Below are positions 1 through 9,851 of a stretch of DNA of 64,000 nt, piece after piece. The stretch's first letter is position 1. Each line of letters opens with the position of its first letter. The stretch is from Meira nashicola (Eukaryota > Basidiomycota > Exobasidiomycetes > Exobasidiales > Brachybasidiaceae). The position numbers and the translations under genes were made by a program. Location: contig BCJU01000003.1 of NCBI GenBank assembly GCA_001600355.1, forward strand, positions 996,519-1,060,518, in the 5' to 3' direction. Under the pieces are notes generated by a model. It saw nothing but the letters and a program-made list of their open reading frames with translations, had not been told where the DNA came from and did not search any database.

Positions 1-2
1 CC

Positions 3-2714
3 GGTGCACCACAAATCCTTTCGCCTATCGAAGGATTTGGAGAACGCTTTGACCAATCTTTCCTTACAGGAGTCAATGGAAGCGCCGGTACGACAAATGG
101 AGGTGGTCAGAGCTCAAGTTCTGGTGTAGGAAATGGAACGGGCTCTAACGCTGCTACAACTCATGATCAATTTTCTTCTCCAAACATGTTTTCACAACCT
201 GGCGCAAACAATAGTAATAGCAGTAGCCCTATTCCCCGTGGAGGTGAATTTGATTTAATTCCTCAACGTAGTGCTCCTTTACCGCCCGGTGTAGGAGTTG
301 GATCAAATAATCAAAACCTTTCTTCAGCTAATTATCGTCCATCTACTGCTGGAATGGCAACTTCAACACGCTCACCTCCTCGTTCTAACAGTATCAGACC
401 CGGAATGGGCTCTGGCTATCCAGGCGGAAGTAGTAGTAGTAGTCAAGGTATGAACGGCACTCAATCTTTTGGAATGGCCAACAATGATAATCCAGCATCA
501 ACATCATCCAATAATCGACCATGGGTTGAAGGAAGCGCTGCTAATCAACAATCATTTGCATCCGGACCTCCGCGTCCAATTCGGGCAAACACGTTTGATG
601 CTACAGGAAATGGGCGTTCTGTACCTACTCTTGGAAGTCCTTTGCTTACGCAAGATAATACTTCTTCTAATGGACCTGCGAGTGGTTTCTTGCCTGCAGT
701 AACACGATCGCATGCCTCTGTCGCAGGACCTGCTGGTTCACCTCATCTTTCTTCTGCTCATTCAACATTTTCTGGTCAGAGCGCAGTAAATACAAACGAT
801 ACCAATTGGAGCTCCGGTTTGGCCAGCGCATTGGATGATTCTATGCCTGGAACGACGGTAGCAAGTGGTACTTTGAGCCAATTATCTTCTCCCATTTCAC
901 CCGGTAATAGCGTTCCTGGCGGATCCTATTCTACTTTACGCGGTGCGAGAAGCAATACTACTAGCGGTGCCGTTTCGGGCAACAATGCGTTCGGAGGTAA
1001 CGAATTCGGACCAGGTGGACGAAATACATTTAAATCCGTCTTTGGAGGTTTCGTTAATTCGATGAGCGATGTCTTTTCACAACAAAAGAAGATTGAAATT
1101 TCAACTCCATACGATCCCGTTCATCTTACCCATGTCGGTTTCAATTCAGACACAGGAGAATTCACCGGATTGCCCAAAGAATGGCAACAGCTATTGCAAA
1201 ATTCAGGTATCTCAAAAGAAGATCAAGCTAAAAATCCACAAGCGGTTATGGATATCGTTGCTTTTTATCAAGATGTAACGCAAAATACTGAAGATGAATC
1301 TGTATGGAGAAAGATGAACGGAGGTCCAGGTCATACTAACGAAGGTTCTGCTTCAGATTCACGATCGGAAAGTACAGGAAGTAGCGGAGTTGTTCGGTCA
1401 GGAGATGGTGTTTACGAAAAGCCAAGGGCTGCTCCAGCTCCACCAGGTGCAGGTGGTCTGAATACATCACAATCCATGCGTAAAAGCTCCAGGCCGCCTC
1501 CTACAGAAGCAAATAAAGCTGCTGCTGCAGCAGCAATTTCTGGAGCAGGTCCTATCCCAACAAGGCCTGCACCTTCGCCTGGTCTTGGTGCCGGTCTTGC
1601 TACTCCACCTATGCCAAGTGCAAGTAGTCCAAAGATTGGAACGAATAAGACGCCTTCTCCTTCTGGCGCGAGTGGTAAAGGTGCACTTTCTTCTGCTTCT
1701 ATGAAAGTCAAAGGTTCGCCAAGTGGTGGATCAGAAGGTGCTTCTATTACCAAATCTGCTTCTACAAAAGCACCCACTGGAGCACAGCCTCGTCGTAGGG
1801 ATACGAAGAAGACTGGAATGAAAGATCATGAAGTGATTGAAAAACTCAAGACGATCTGTACTGATGCAGACCCAACGAAACTTTATCGTGATTTCGAAAA
1901 GATTGGTGCAGGTGCTTCTGGTGGTGTGTATACGGCTTATCAAGTAGGCAGCAATGTATCTGTTGCTATTAAACAAATGAATCTTGAACAACAGCCAAAG
2001 AAAGATTTAATCATTAACGAAATCTTGGTCATGAAAGAATCAAAACACAAAAATATCGTGAATTATATCGATAGCTTCTTACACAAAGGTGACCTTTGGG
2101 TTGTTATGGAGTATATGGAAGGTGGTAGCTTGACAGACGTGGTAACCAGTAACGTGATGAGCGAACCTCAAATTGCTGCCGTTTGCAAAGAAGTACTAGA
2201 AGGCTTACGTCACTTACATGCAAATCAAGTGATCCATCGTGATATTAAGAGTGACAACGTTTTATTGAGCATGCACGGCGATATTAAATTAACAGATTTC
2301 GGTTTTTGTGCTCAAATTGGTGAATCTCAAGCAAAGAGGACGACTATGGTGGGAACTCCTTATTGGATGGCACCTGAAGTTGTGACTAGAAAGGAGTATG
2401 GACCAAAAGTTGATATTTGGAGTTTAGGTATTATGGCAATTGAAATGTTAGAAGGAGAGCCACCTTATTTGAACGAAAATCCTCTAAGAGCTCTTTACTT
2501 GATCGCTACAAACGGAACACCAAAGATTCCCGATTCGGATAAGACTACAAGTACTTTCCGAGACTTTTTACGAACATGTTTGGACGTTGATGCTGAACGT
2601 AGACCAGACGCAACGCAATTATTGGATCACGTTTTCCTCAAAAGAACTGCTAATTTGCGAACGCTTGAACCTTTGATTAAATATGCCAAAGAACAAAGCA
2701 AACCAGTCAAATAA
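3..2714 (+). CDS. STE20: Ste20-type p21-activated kinase (PAK), 5' end outside window
   Basis: Serine/threonine kinase acting downstream of Cdc42/Rac in polarity, filamentation and MAPK signalling. The frame is open from base 3, so the N-terminus lies upstream; the first visible ATG (186) is internal. Counting from base 3, a long Ser/Gly/Pro/Asn-rich region is followed by a CRIB/PBD domain at about residues 366-425, beginning ISTPYDPVHLTHVGF. A Pro/Ala-rich linker leads to the kinase domain at about 627-880, with glycine loop GAGASGGV, VAIK lysine 657, HRD aspartate 747, DFG aspartate 765 and activation segment GTPYWMAPE. The patterns GGVYTAY, SVAIKQMNL and GDIKLTDFGFCAQ match the Ste20 branch better than Cla4, and I see no PH domain in the visible part. 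It converges on DRS2. The family is secure. Cla4 is the alternative, and an upstream PH domain would change the call. Confidence 0.88.
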   Translation, partial: GAPQILSPIEGFGERFDQSFLTGVNGSAGTTNGGGQSSSSGVGNGTGSNAATTHDQFSSPNMFSQPGANNSNSSSPIPRGGEFDLIPQRSAPLPPGVGVGSNNQNLSSANYRPSTAGMATSTRSPPRSNSIRPGMGSGYPGGSSSSSQGMNGTQSFGMANNDNPASTSSNNRPWVEGSAANQQSFASGPPRPIRANTFDATGNGRSVPTLGSPLLTQDNTSSNGPASGFLPAVTRSHASVAGPAGSPHLSSAHSTFSGQSAVNTNDTNWSSGLASALDDSMPGTTVASGTLSQLSSPISPGNSVPGGSYSTLRGARSNTTSGAVSGNNAFGGNEFGPGGRNTFKSVFGGFVNSMSDVFSQQKKIEISTPYDPVHLTHVGFNSDTGEFTGLPKEWQQLLQNSGISKEDQAKNPQAVMDIVAFYQDVTQNTEDESVWRKMNGGPGHTNEGSASDSRSESTGSSGVVRSGDGVYEKPRAAPAPPGAGGLNTSQSMRKSSRPPPTEANKAAAAAAISGAGPIPTRPAPSPGLGAGLATPPMPSASSPKIGTNKTPSPSGASGKGALSSASMKVKGSPSGGSEGASITKSASTKAPTGAQPRRRDTKKTGMKDHEVIEKLKTICTDADPTKLYRDFEKIGAGASGGVYTAYQVGSNVSVAIKQMNLEQQPKKDLIINEILVMKESKHKNIVNYIDSFLHKGDLWVVMEYMEGGSLTDVVTSNVMSEPQIAAVCKEVLEGLRHLHANQVIHRDIKSDNVLLSMHGDIKLTDFGFCAQIGESQAKRTTMVGTPYWMAPEVVTRKEYGPKVDIWSLGIMAIEMLEGEPPYLNENPLRALYLIATNGTPKIPDSDKTTSTFRDFLRTCLDVDAERRPDATQLLDHVFLKRTANLRTLEPLIKYAKEQSKPVK

Positions 2715-3078
2715 TAATGATCATTCTGCTCATTGTGCTCTATTTTTTGTTTTAAAACAACACATTATTCGCTTTCTGCAAAATTTAAGCAAATCGTTCC
2801 ATACTTCTTCGATCAAAAGTATGAGAAAAACCCTTTTTTTCCGTTTCGCAGGCCTATTACCCGAGGGTTTTATTTTTGTGCATTACCCTTTCACCCAGCA
2901 GAGCCATTATTACCTTAATACACATTCTTGTACACACATACATCATCACAATCAAATACTCTACATGTTTTCTAATTTTTCAAACGAGCTCCTCATTTGA
3001 GAGGATTTTTAATCAAACTTGATAGATTGTGAGTGTTATACATTTCATTTCTTCTTTTAATTAAAACGAATCGCAAAG
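2715..3078. other. Convergent 3' intergenic region, STE20/DRS2
   Basis: AT-rich spacer between two convergent stop codons. It presumably holds both 3' UTRs and poly(A) sites. Small open frames here show no family features, and I see no RNA gene or repeat. Confidence 0.6.
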
Positions 3079-6000
3079 CTACAAACCAGAAGGTCGAATT
3101 TGAGTTGTATCATACATTCTGATCAATCTTGCTTGTTCTTGATCAGCGCCTTCAGTTTGACTGAAAGCATAACCACGTTGACGTCTGATACGTTGAACTG
3201 CACGAACTTTTTTGATTGCACGTTGGAATTGACTCATTCTCGGCCTATGATCTTGTAATCCTAAAACTTGAACTTCATGAACGATGTCTTGCGATGTTGG
3301 CCTATACGTTCTTGACCAATATTTCCATGCAAAATCTCTGATCAAACAAACGGCAGGAACAAGAACAATACAAAACCAAAATAATGAAAATCCGTACAAC
3401 CTTGGAATGATTCCCGAATATTCTTTACTAAATCCAATAGCAGGCGCAACATAGGCATAAACTGCAACGAATGCCAAGGTAAATACTGCTGAACCAGGAA
3501 TTGCAGCAAACGTATACTTTGTCCATAAATCTGATACCAAAGCAGCTTTACCTAACACTGTCATCAAAACGGCAAAATATAAAGTCGTTCCCCAAATCCA
3601 CATGTACGCTCCATATCCTCCATCATCTTGAGGCGTTGCCCAAAATGCAATCGTAACAAAGATGAAAGCGATCAAAGAATGATAGAAAGCGTTCAAAGTC
3701 CAGCCCCAAAATCGTCTCTTGTTGAAAAAGACTTGACCGTACAATTGCGGATATCTGTCCAACATTCTAGCGCTAAGGTATTGATCAAAGATACCAATCA
3801 CCAACGGAGGTAAGACCGTAAAGATGACATTGTAGAATGACAATGTCCAAGATTCAAAAGCAACTTGTCCTGAGAATGAATTTTGGAATGCGTACCAGAA
3901 CAAGGTCATGTAAAGCGTAATGTTTTTGTAAAAGGAATACAAGATCATCTTGCTCAAACGTGCGTAACTCCAGGAGCCATGAACCAGTAAGAGTTTGCGT
4001 AAATAACGGAATTGACTAATAGCCACATCTGCAGATCTAGCAGCTTGTAGACCTTCAACACCGCTAATACCAACACCAACATGAGCAGCTTGAATCATGC
4101 TTACATCATTCGCTCCATCTCCGATTGCCAAAAGAAGAGCTGGCATGTTCTTCTTGACCAATTTTACCACTAATGCCTTTTGTAAGGGAGATACACGACA
4201 GCAAATAACAGCTTTGCACATGATTGCTAATTCCAAAAAGGTTTTTGCAATATCTTTCTCTAGAGCAAATGTCAAACTCTTTCCATCAATGATCAATGCC
4301 ATGTCTTCATTATCACCTTCGCTCCTTTGTGCTTTGACAGCCGCTAATCGTCTCGTAAGAAGGTCTGCGGTATCATGCGAAGTCTCTTCATTTACGATGA
4401 CTAAATTCATCGATTCTGAGATCAATCGACAAGATAGACCAATATTGATGGCAGTTTCTTGTCTGTCACCTGTAAGGACCCAAACTTTGATACCAGCTGT
4501 TTGCAGAGTGTGGATAGTTTCTGGCACACCATCTTGTAATTTGTCTTCAATAGCAGTCGCTCCCAATAAAAACATATTTTGTTCAATCACATCAGCTGCT
4601 TTATCTAAAGCTTCCGAACGATCAACAATTGTTGCAGCAGCTTGATCGTACATACGTGACCATTGTCGGTATTCTTGCTCGGGAATCTCACGCATTGCAA
4701 CACACAATGTTCGTAAACCGTCGGTTGCAAAATCTTCCAAATGAACCATAGTTTGATCGGTAAAGGCTTGATTTTCGCTCAAACGTGCCATAATGACAGT
4801 ATCAGCACCTTTACAATATAGCTTGATCTTACCATCAGGTCCTCGAACAATCGTTGACATCCTTTTACGTGTACTGTTAAACTCACAAACGTTCAAGATT
4901 TCAAACTCTTGCTCCATACCGCGAACGCTGATAAAGACTGATCTAGGCTTGCGCACGAAGAATTCATATCCCAACGATTGAGCACCCGAAACCAAAGCTG
5001 CTTCATCTGGACTTGATGCTTGAAATGTAACACAACCGTCACGATTTTCAGGAATGACTGTATGACATACTGCCAACAAGGTTAAGAATTCATGAATCAC
5101 CGCTGTACTTCCATCATCAGGCACTTCACCATTCATCATGGATTGCAATTCTGCCCAAGTACGTTGACTACCAACTTCTCTTCCATCAGGTCCAACTTGA
5201 CCGAAATCTTGCTTGCTCTCATCGATTGTGTCATTGTATGAAATTCCACCAATACTTGCTTGTCGGAATTCCATCTCGTTTCTGGTCAAGGTACCAGTTT
5301 TATCACTAAAAATATAATCAATTTGTCCCAACTCTTCCACCAGGCTTGACGTACGACACAAAGCAGGTGTATCTGTAGCTGGATAGTACATGTCTAAATC
5401 AGAGTTGATCAATTGGGCTTGTTGATACTTGACCACTTCAATTGTGACGATTAAACTGATAGGAATTAAATTGTTATATGCGATGATGAAAGTCAAGATA
5501 TCTTCCACAAATAATCTTGCTTTTCCTTTAGAATCTTCTGATAAGAGTAGATATTTCATCTCACTAGCATAAGCCGAATCTCTTACGATTGCACCAATGG
5601 CCGAGGCAATGGACAAAATCAAAAGGAGAGCGAATAAGAGCAAAATTAGAACGTTGACTTGCTTCTCCACCGCTGTACGTTTGATTGGTGCAGCTGTGGC
5701 ATTCCTCATTAATTTTGTTTCATGACCGGTAAAGACGACCAAACCATAAATCCAGGGCGTATTACGAAGTTGCGCACCTCTCAGTAGCAATTGTTCGGGA
5801 GAGAGGGGGATCTGTTTTGTTGGCACACCACTAAAGCCAGGCGTTGAGCTTAGTTGTAGATGCAAAGTGGCATCGAAAGTGTAAAGACTATTGTTAGGAT
5901 GTTCGGATAGCATATGACCTCGCAAAGCTGATGCCGATGGCGGTGTCGTAATTCGAGCTGTATCAGGTGAAGCTTGCTTAATTTTCAAGTTTGTTTCTCC

Positions 6001-7290
6001 ATCCAAGTTGGCTGTTTCGACATAACACAATCCTTCAGGTTCTGAACTGCTTATCAGAACAAGATCTGCTGGGAAGAATTCGTTGGATTCCACACGAACG
6101 ATGTCCCCAACTCGAATATGCCTCCATCTCCTTGATTCAAAAGTTCCCGAACCTGGTTCCAAAACTTGAGCAATGCGTGCGTTTAGCTCAGAGTCAGATC
6201 GATGTCTGGCAAAATCTTCTTTAAGCTCTTTGAAAGCACTGGCAAGAAGGACTAATGCCAAAGGAACAATTGTCGTATAACGATTTGTTGGACTAACTCC
6301 GGGCACTTGTTGAATAATCGCAGTGAACAAAAAGAACAAGTTGGCATAACGTGAAAATTGTTCGACGAGGAATTTGGGCACAAATGTGACCGCATTGTAT
6401 TTGCTTGTGCTAATATAATTATCACCAAAGTTGCCTTCACGATCATTTGTGACAGGATCGTTTAATCTTATTACACGTTCGCCTTCTGCTTCTTTCTGTG
6501 CTGCACCTTTTTTATTCATCATTCTTGCAAAATCTGCACGCATTGTACGTATCGATCGTTTCACGCCATCGAAAGGCGAATCTCTAGGTGGTTTGCGTGA
6601 TCGTCCTGCTGAAGCGGTGTCATAAGCTTTGGCTTTCCTGTGTGCTCCTACGCCATTTCCATAGCCACGTTTGGCACTTGCAGGAGACATTGGGGAGTCG
6701 TATGGCTCATCATCTGCTTCTATGCTCTTGAAACCTGCTCCACTTGTTCCTGTATTTGTTCTGTACATATCGGAGAATGGACCTTCATGACCAGCGGGTG
6801 TGGCTCCACTCATAGCAAATGGCAAGCCGCTCTCTTGGCTACCTGCAGGTTGTTGTGTGAAGGGCAAACGAGGAACAGCTAAATCACTAGTTCCACCAAG
6901 CGATACTTTGCTATTCTCAGCAAATCTTCCATTTGGTGGATATGCTCTCGAACCACTTGAGCTTTTGTTGGCTACACTTCCACTAGTACCTCGGCCAAGA
7001 TAATCGTCAAAATCGTCGTCACCTAGCAAATCAGGATCATCCGCATCAACCAAGACGTGTGAAGGTGCTGCGGACTGATCTGCACGTCCTCGATTTACTG
7101 ATTGAGAATAAGTACCTAATCCTAAAGATTCCGAACTTGCACCAAATGGATCTGTAGCAAAAGGTGATCCTCCTTGTCGTTGTGTATTTCCAGTCTGTAG
7201 ATGATGAACAGGTCGGTGAGAAGAGGTACCTTCCGGTGGAGGAGCACCGGAATTGTAACCGGGCGTCACGAAATCGTCAAAGTCGTCCAT
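3079..7290 (-). CDS. DRS2: P4-ATPase, Drs2-type aminophospholipid flippase
   Basis: Trans-Golgi/endosomal flippase that moves phosphatidylserine and phosphatidylethanolamine to the cytosolic leaflet and supports vesicle formation. The protein has 1403 residues, close to the roughly 1350 of yeast Drs2. The start is ATG 7290; two codons upstream there is only TTG. A disordered acidic N-terminus is followed by the P4 core. It has the actuator loop DGET at 430-433, the phosphorylation motif DKTGTLT with aspartate 663, the hinge motif GDGANDVSMIQ and about ten membrane segments. The C-terminal tail contains QRGYAFSQTEG, matching the Drs2 autoinhibitory/PI4P-responsive tail (GFAFSQ), which separates it from Dnf-type flippases. 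Divergent from the gene at 8107. The function normally needs a Cdc50 partner, which is not in this window. Confidence 0.93.
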   Translation of the reverse strand: MDDFDDFVTPGYNSGAPPPEGTSSHRPVHHLQTGNTQRQGGSPFATDPFGASSESLGLGTYSQSVNRGRADQSAAPSHVLVDADDPDLLGDDDFDDYLGRGTSGSVANKSSSGSRAYPPNGRFAENSKVSLGGTSDLAVPRLPFTQQPAGSQESGLPFAMSGATPAGHEGPFSDMYRTNTGTSGAGFKSIEADDEPYDSPMSPASAKRGYGNGVGAHRKAKAYDTASAGRSRKPPRDSPFDGVKRSIRTMRADFARMMNKKGAAQKEAEGERVIRLNDPVTNDREGNFGDNYISTSKYNAVTFVPKFLVEQFSRYANLFFLFTAIIQQVPGVSPTNRYTTIVPLALVLLASAFKELKEDFARHRSDSELNARIAQVLEPGSGTFESRRWRHIRVGDIVRVESNEFFPADLVLISSSEPEGLCYVETANLDGETNLKIKQASPDTARITTPPSASALRGHMLSEHPNNSLYTFDATLHLQLSSTPGFSGVPTKQIPLSPEQLLLRGAQLRNTPWIYGLVVFTGHETKLMRNATAAPIKRTAVEKQVNVLILLLFALLLILSIASAIGAIVRDSAYASEMKYLLLSEDSKGKARLFVEDILTFIIAYNNLIPISLIVTIEVVKYQQAQLINSDLDMYYPATDTPALCRTSSLVEELGQIDYIFSDKTGTLTRNEMEFRQASIGGISYNDTIDESKQDFGQVGPDGREVGSQRTWAELQSMMNGEVPDDGSTAVIHEFLTLLAVCHTVIPENRDGCVTFQASSPDEAALVSGAQSLGYEFFVRKPRSVFISVRGMEQEFEILNVCEFNSTRKRMSTIVRGPDGKIKLYCKGADTVIMARLSENQAFTDQTMVHLEDFATDGLRTLCVAMREIPEQEYRQWSRMYDQAAATIVDRSEALDKAADVIEQNMFLLGATAIEDKLQDGVPETIHTLQTAGIKVWVLTGDRQETAINIGLSCRLISESMNLVIVNEETSHDTADLLTRRLAAVKAQRSEGDNEDMALIIDGKSLTFALEKDIAKTFLELAIMCKAVICCRVSPLQKALVVKLVKKNMPALLLAIGDGANDVSMIQAAHVGVGISGVEGLQAARSADVAISQFRYLRKLLLVHGSWSYARLSKMILYSFYKNITLYMTLFWYAFQNSFSGQVAFESWTLSFYNVIFTVLPPLVIGIFDQYLSARMLDRYPQLYGQVFFNKRRFWGWTLNAFYHSLIAFIFVTIAFWATPQDDGGYGAYMWIWGTTLYFAVLMTVLGKAALVSDLWTKYTFAAIPGSAVFTLAFVAVYAYVAPAIGFSKEYSGIIPRLYGFSLFWFCIVLVPAVCLIRDFAWKYWSRTYRPTSQDIVHEVQVLGLQDHRPRMSQFQRAIKKVRAVQRIRRQRGYAFSQTEGADQEQARLIRMYDTTQIRPSGL

Positions 7291-8106
7291 CTTCAATCAT
7301 TCAAATACGGATATTATATCATGTATTTTTTTCGTTTGCGTGTTATGTATTGCACGAGCCTGTCGTATGAAAGTTTATCGGCCAACGTGAGTGATTTCGG
7401 AGTGATGTGTTAAAAAAATGCGGCGGCCGTTAATAAGTGCGAGTGCGAATTTGAAGATGCGTGATTTAATAGCGATGAATGCGCGATTTCATCTGATCAA
7501 AAAAAGTAAAAACGGAAACGAAACCTTCAAGGTCTCATCATACTCTAATGCGTTGGTGACAATCAAGAGAGAGAAAAGTGATTTAGGTTGATAAAAAGAT
7601 GCACGAACGTAAGACCGACTTCACTCCTAAAATTCATGCCTCCTATGCGTAGCAGCTTTTTGGCTGCTGAAGCGCGGAAACTTAGACTATACACTAGCCT
7701 GCATTTACACAAACGAGAATTGGATTTGTTGCTAATTCTGGCGTTACAAGTTCGTTCGTTCAGCAAAAGCCAGGCGCAGCGCAGCGCACGCCCTGTTAAT
7801 TGGGTACGTGAGTGCATACGCAGGGCGGACGTTTAAACGAGGCGCTGCTCTGCTCTTTCCAGCTCACGCACGGTAAATATTGAGCCAGTGCTGTACTTTT
7901 TACAACGCGTAGGATGGAAATAGGCGTGGCGCGTCTGGGTTGAGAAGCTCGAGTCTAGTCATATAAGAATCCATCCATATTTTGTCAATGTGTAAAACGT
8001 AAAGACGAAAAGATCCCTATAACAATCATTGGAACATATTCATTTCCGTTGCCGTAATTTGCCAAATCACTTCCGCTTTCTTATTTCCTCCTACGTAATA
8101 AAACAG
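7291..8106. promoter_or_regulatory. Divergent promoter region, DRS2/Ssr4-like gene
   Basis: Gene-free 816 bases between two divergent starts. It contains a GC-rich tract (7771-7790) that stands out from AT-rich surroundings. Small open frames on both strands lack any recognisable feature. The frame upstream of 8107 opens only with TTG at 8029, so it is treated as leader. Confidence 0.6.
7774..7788. promoter_or_regulatory. GC-rich GCGCA repeat, member of a recurrent upstream motif
   Basis: Three GCGCA units lie in a row. The last ten bases, GCGCAGCGCA, equal the right half of the 16-bp palindrome found upstream of CKB1/VPS1. No factor is known to me; a binding site is an inference from recurrence. 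Confidence 0.4.
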
Positions 8107-9696
8107 ATGAGCGGTCCCTTAGGCGGTACTTCCGCCTCTGGTGGCGGTGTTGGCGGTTCACAATCCAATGCACCGCGTAGAAGAAGAAAGAATCAATCTT
8201 CACGAAACAATCGATCACAAACGGGAGCAGGACATCCAAATCAAATGGGTTTCGGTTCAGGTTCAACAGGACATCAACAACAATTTGGCGGTGGTCCACC
8301 AAGAGGAGGACCAGGAGGTCATTTGAACAATCAAATGCCTCCGCCCGGAATGTTACCTCATCCACCTCAATCGACCGGAATGGGTTGGGGATTGAGCATT
8401 GATGAAGATCCGATAGATTTCATTTTGGATGATTTGGATAAGTTATCAGGACGCGATATTGCTTCTGCAAGATATAGAAGGAATCATGAATTGATCAATT
8501 TGATCTTTGATGCTCGTAAAATCGAAAACCTTCAACCATCTGTTTCACCTTATGCTGAAAAAGATCAAGATGCATTACGATCTCAATTGGCCGAAACACA
8601 AGACGCGATCCAAAAATTACAAAGTTCACATTCGACAAAGTTTAGAAGATGGCGTGAAGAGTTACAAGAGCATGATGATTTACTTCATGCTCCACCAAAA
8701 CGCATAAAGGTACAATTGGAAGAAGAAGAAAAGAAAAGGTTAGAAGATGCTGATATTGAAGAAGTGAATGCAAATGGCGAACCAATCCCATCTTGGAAAT
8801 CAATGCCAAGCAAAGGAAAGATTTTGGGATCTGGTTATATTCGAGCCAAAACACCAGAAGAAGTCCGAAAGTTGTTACCCAAAGCACCTGAACCAGAACC
8901 AGAGCCAGAACAAAAGCCAGCTTCAGTTACTGGAACACAAGCTCAACCTGCAGCACCTACTTCGACAGATCAAACATTGCAAGCTGTCCCTGGGGTTTCG
9001 CAAACTATTGCAGCGGGAGATGGTCAACCGATTCAGCAGGGTCAACCAGATGTATCATCAATTCCTCAAGCACCTCTGCCCACGCAATCATCCAATTTGA
9101 CGGATGCAATGCAATTGGACGGAGATGCCGAAGAAGATGACGAGGATGACGAAGATGGAAGTGGTCAAGATGATGATGAAGATGAAGAAGGGGACGAGGA
9201 TGATGACGACGATGGCGATGCAGATGCAGATGAGGATGCTCCTGATGACGAAGATGCCGAGGCAGATGCAGATGGGGATGCAGATGAAACGAATGCTCTA
9301 CCTAGTGAAAGTACTGCTGAACAAATCACTTCTCAGCCAGCTGGTGAAGCTTCAGAATCAGTGGACGCAAGTATGGCAGTCTTGGGAGATGATACTTTTG
9401 CTACAGCTGCAGATGAAACTCAAAATGCTACTGATGGAACAGTAATTAATGCAGAAGGCATTGCTAATACCAACGATGCAGATTTGAGCACAAATGATGT
9501 TCTTGTGAAAGATGATGAACCTCAATCAGAAGCAAAAGATGTTGTACAAAAATCAATGGACGCCGTACCGCCGGTAGAATCGATTGAGGCCCTCCCAACC
9601 GGTGAAGAGCCTTCTTCTTTGGGTGAAGGGGTTGCTGAAGTCGTTCAAGCTTCTACAGATGTGCCCTTCACCGCACCACCAGAAAATTCTTCATAA
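8107..9696 (+). CDS. Acidic low-complexity protein, candidate Ssr4-like SWI/SNF-RSC subunit
   Basis: Protein of 529 residues from ATG 8107; a longer frame exists only by using TTG at 8029. The N-terminus is Gly/Gln/Asn-rich with a basic RRRRK patch. One structured segment follows at about residues 95-190. It contains DEDPIDFILDDLDKL and RDIASARYRRNHELI, then a helical stretch with coiled-coil character. I recall fungal Ssr4-type chromatin-remodelling proteins having a similar RDI..RY..NHE pattern, and that is the only basis for the proposed function. The second half is disordered: a Pro/Glu run, then an Asp/Glu tract encoded at about 9119-9290, then Ser/Thr/Glu-rich sequence. The acidic tract suits a nuclear chromatin-associated protein. 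It could also be an unrelated basidiomycete-specific nuclear protein. Confidence 0.5.
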   Translation: MSGPLGGTSASGGGVGGSQSNAPRRRRKNQSSRNNRSQTGAGHPNQMGFGSGSTGHQQQFGGGPPRGGPGGHLNNQMPPPGMLPHPPQSTGMGWGLSIDEDPIDFILDDLDKLSGRDIASARYRRNHELINLIFDARKIENLQPSVSPYAEKDQDALRSQLAETQDAIQKLQSSHSTKFRRWREELQEHDDLLHAPPKRIKVQLEEEEKKRLEDADIEEVNANGEPIPSWKSMPSKGKILGSGYIRAKTPEEVRKLLPKAPEPEPEPEQKPASVTGTQAQPAAPTSTDQTLQAVPGVSQTIAAGDGQPIQQGQPDVSSIPQAPLPTQSSNLTDAMQLDGDAEEDDEDDEDGSGQDDDEDEEGDEDDDDDGDADADEDAPDDEDAEADADGDADETNALPSESTAEQITSQPAGEASESVDASMAVLGDDTFATAADETQNATDGTVINAEGIANTNDADLSTNDVLVKDDEPQSEAKDVVQKSMDAVPPVESIEALPTGEEPSSLGEGVAEVVQASTDVPFTAPPENSS

Positions 9697-9851
9697 TGTA
9701 TGCAACTATGTACTTATATCAGTCAATTAAATGTATAAATGAATTGATCATTCCTTTAATGTATGAACGTAGCATACGATGGTCTAATTGTTTTCTATAC
9801 AGAGTGTGAGCAAGAAGCACCGCTTTTTCCTTTGTTTCCTTCTTCTACCCA

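Noticed and set aside
1412..1777. 121-codon minus-strand frame inside STE20
   Set aside because: It is the antisense of the Pro/Ala/Ser linker and has repetitive composition only.
8029..8106. Upstream extension of the Ssr4-like gene
   Set aside because: The frame opens with TTG, not ATG, and the 26 extra residues look like translated leader. ATG 8107 is preferred.
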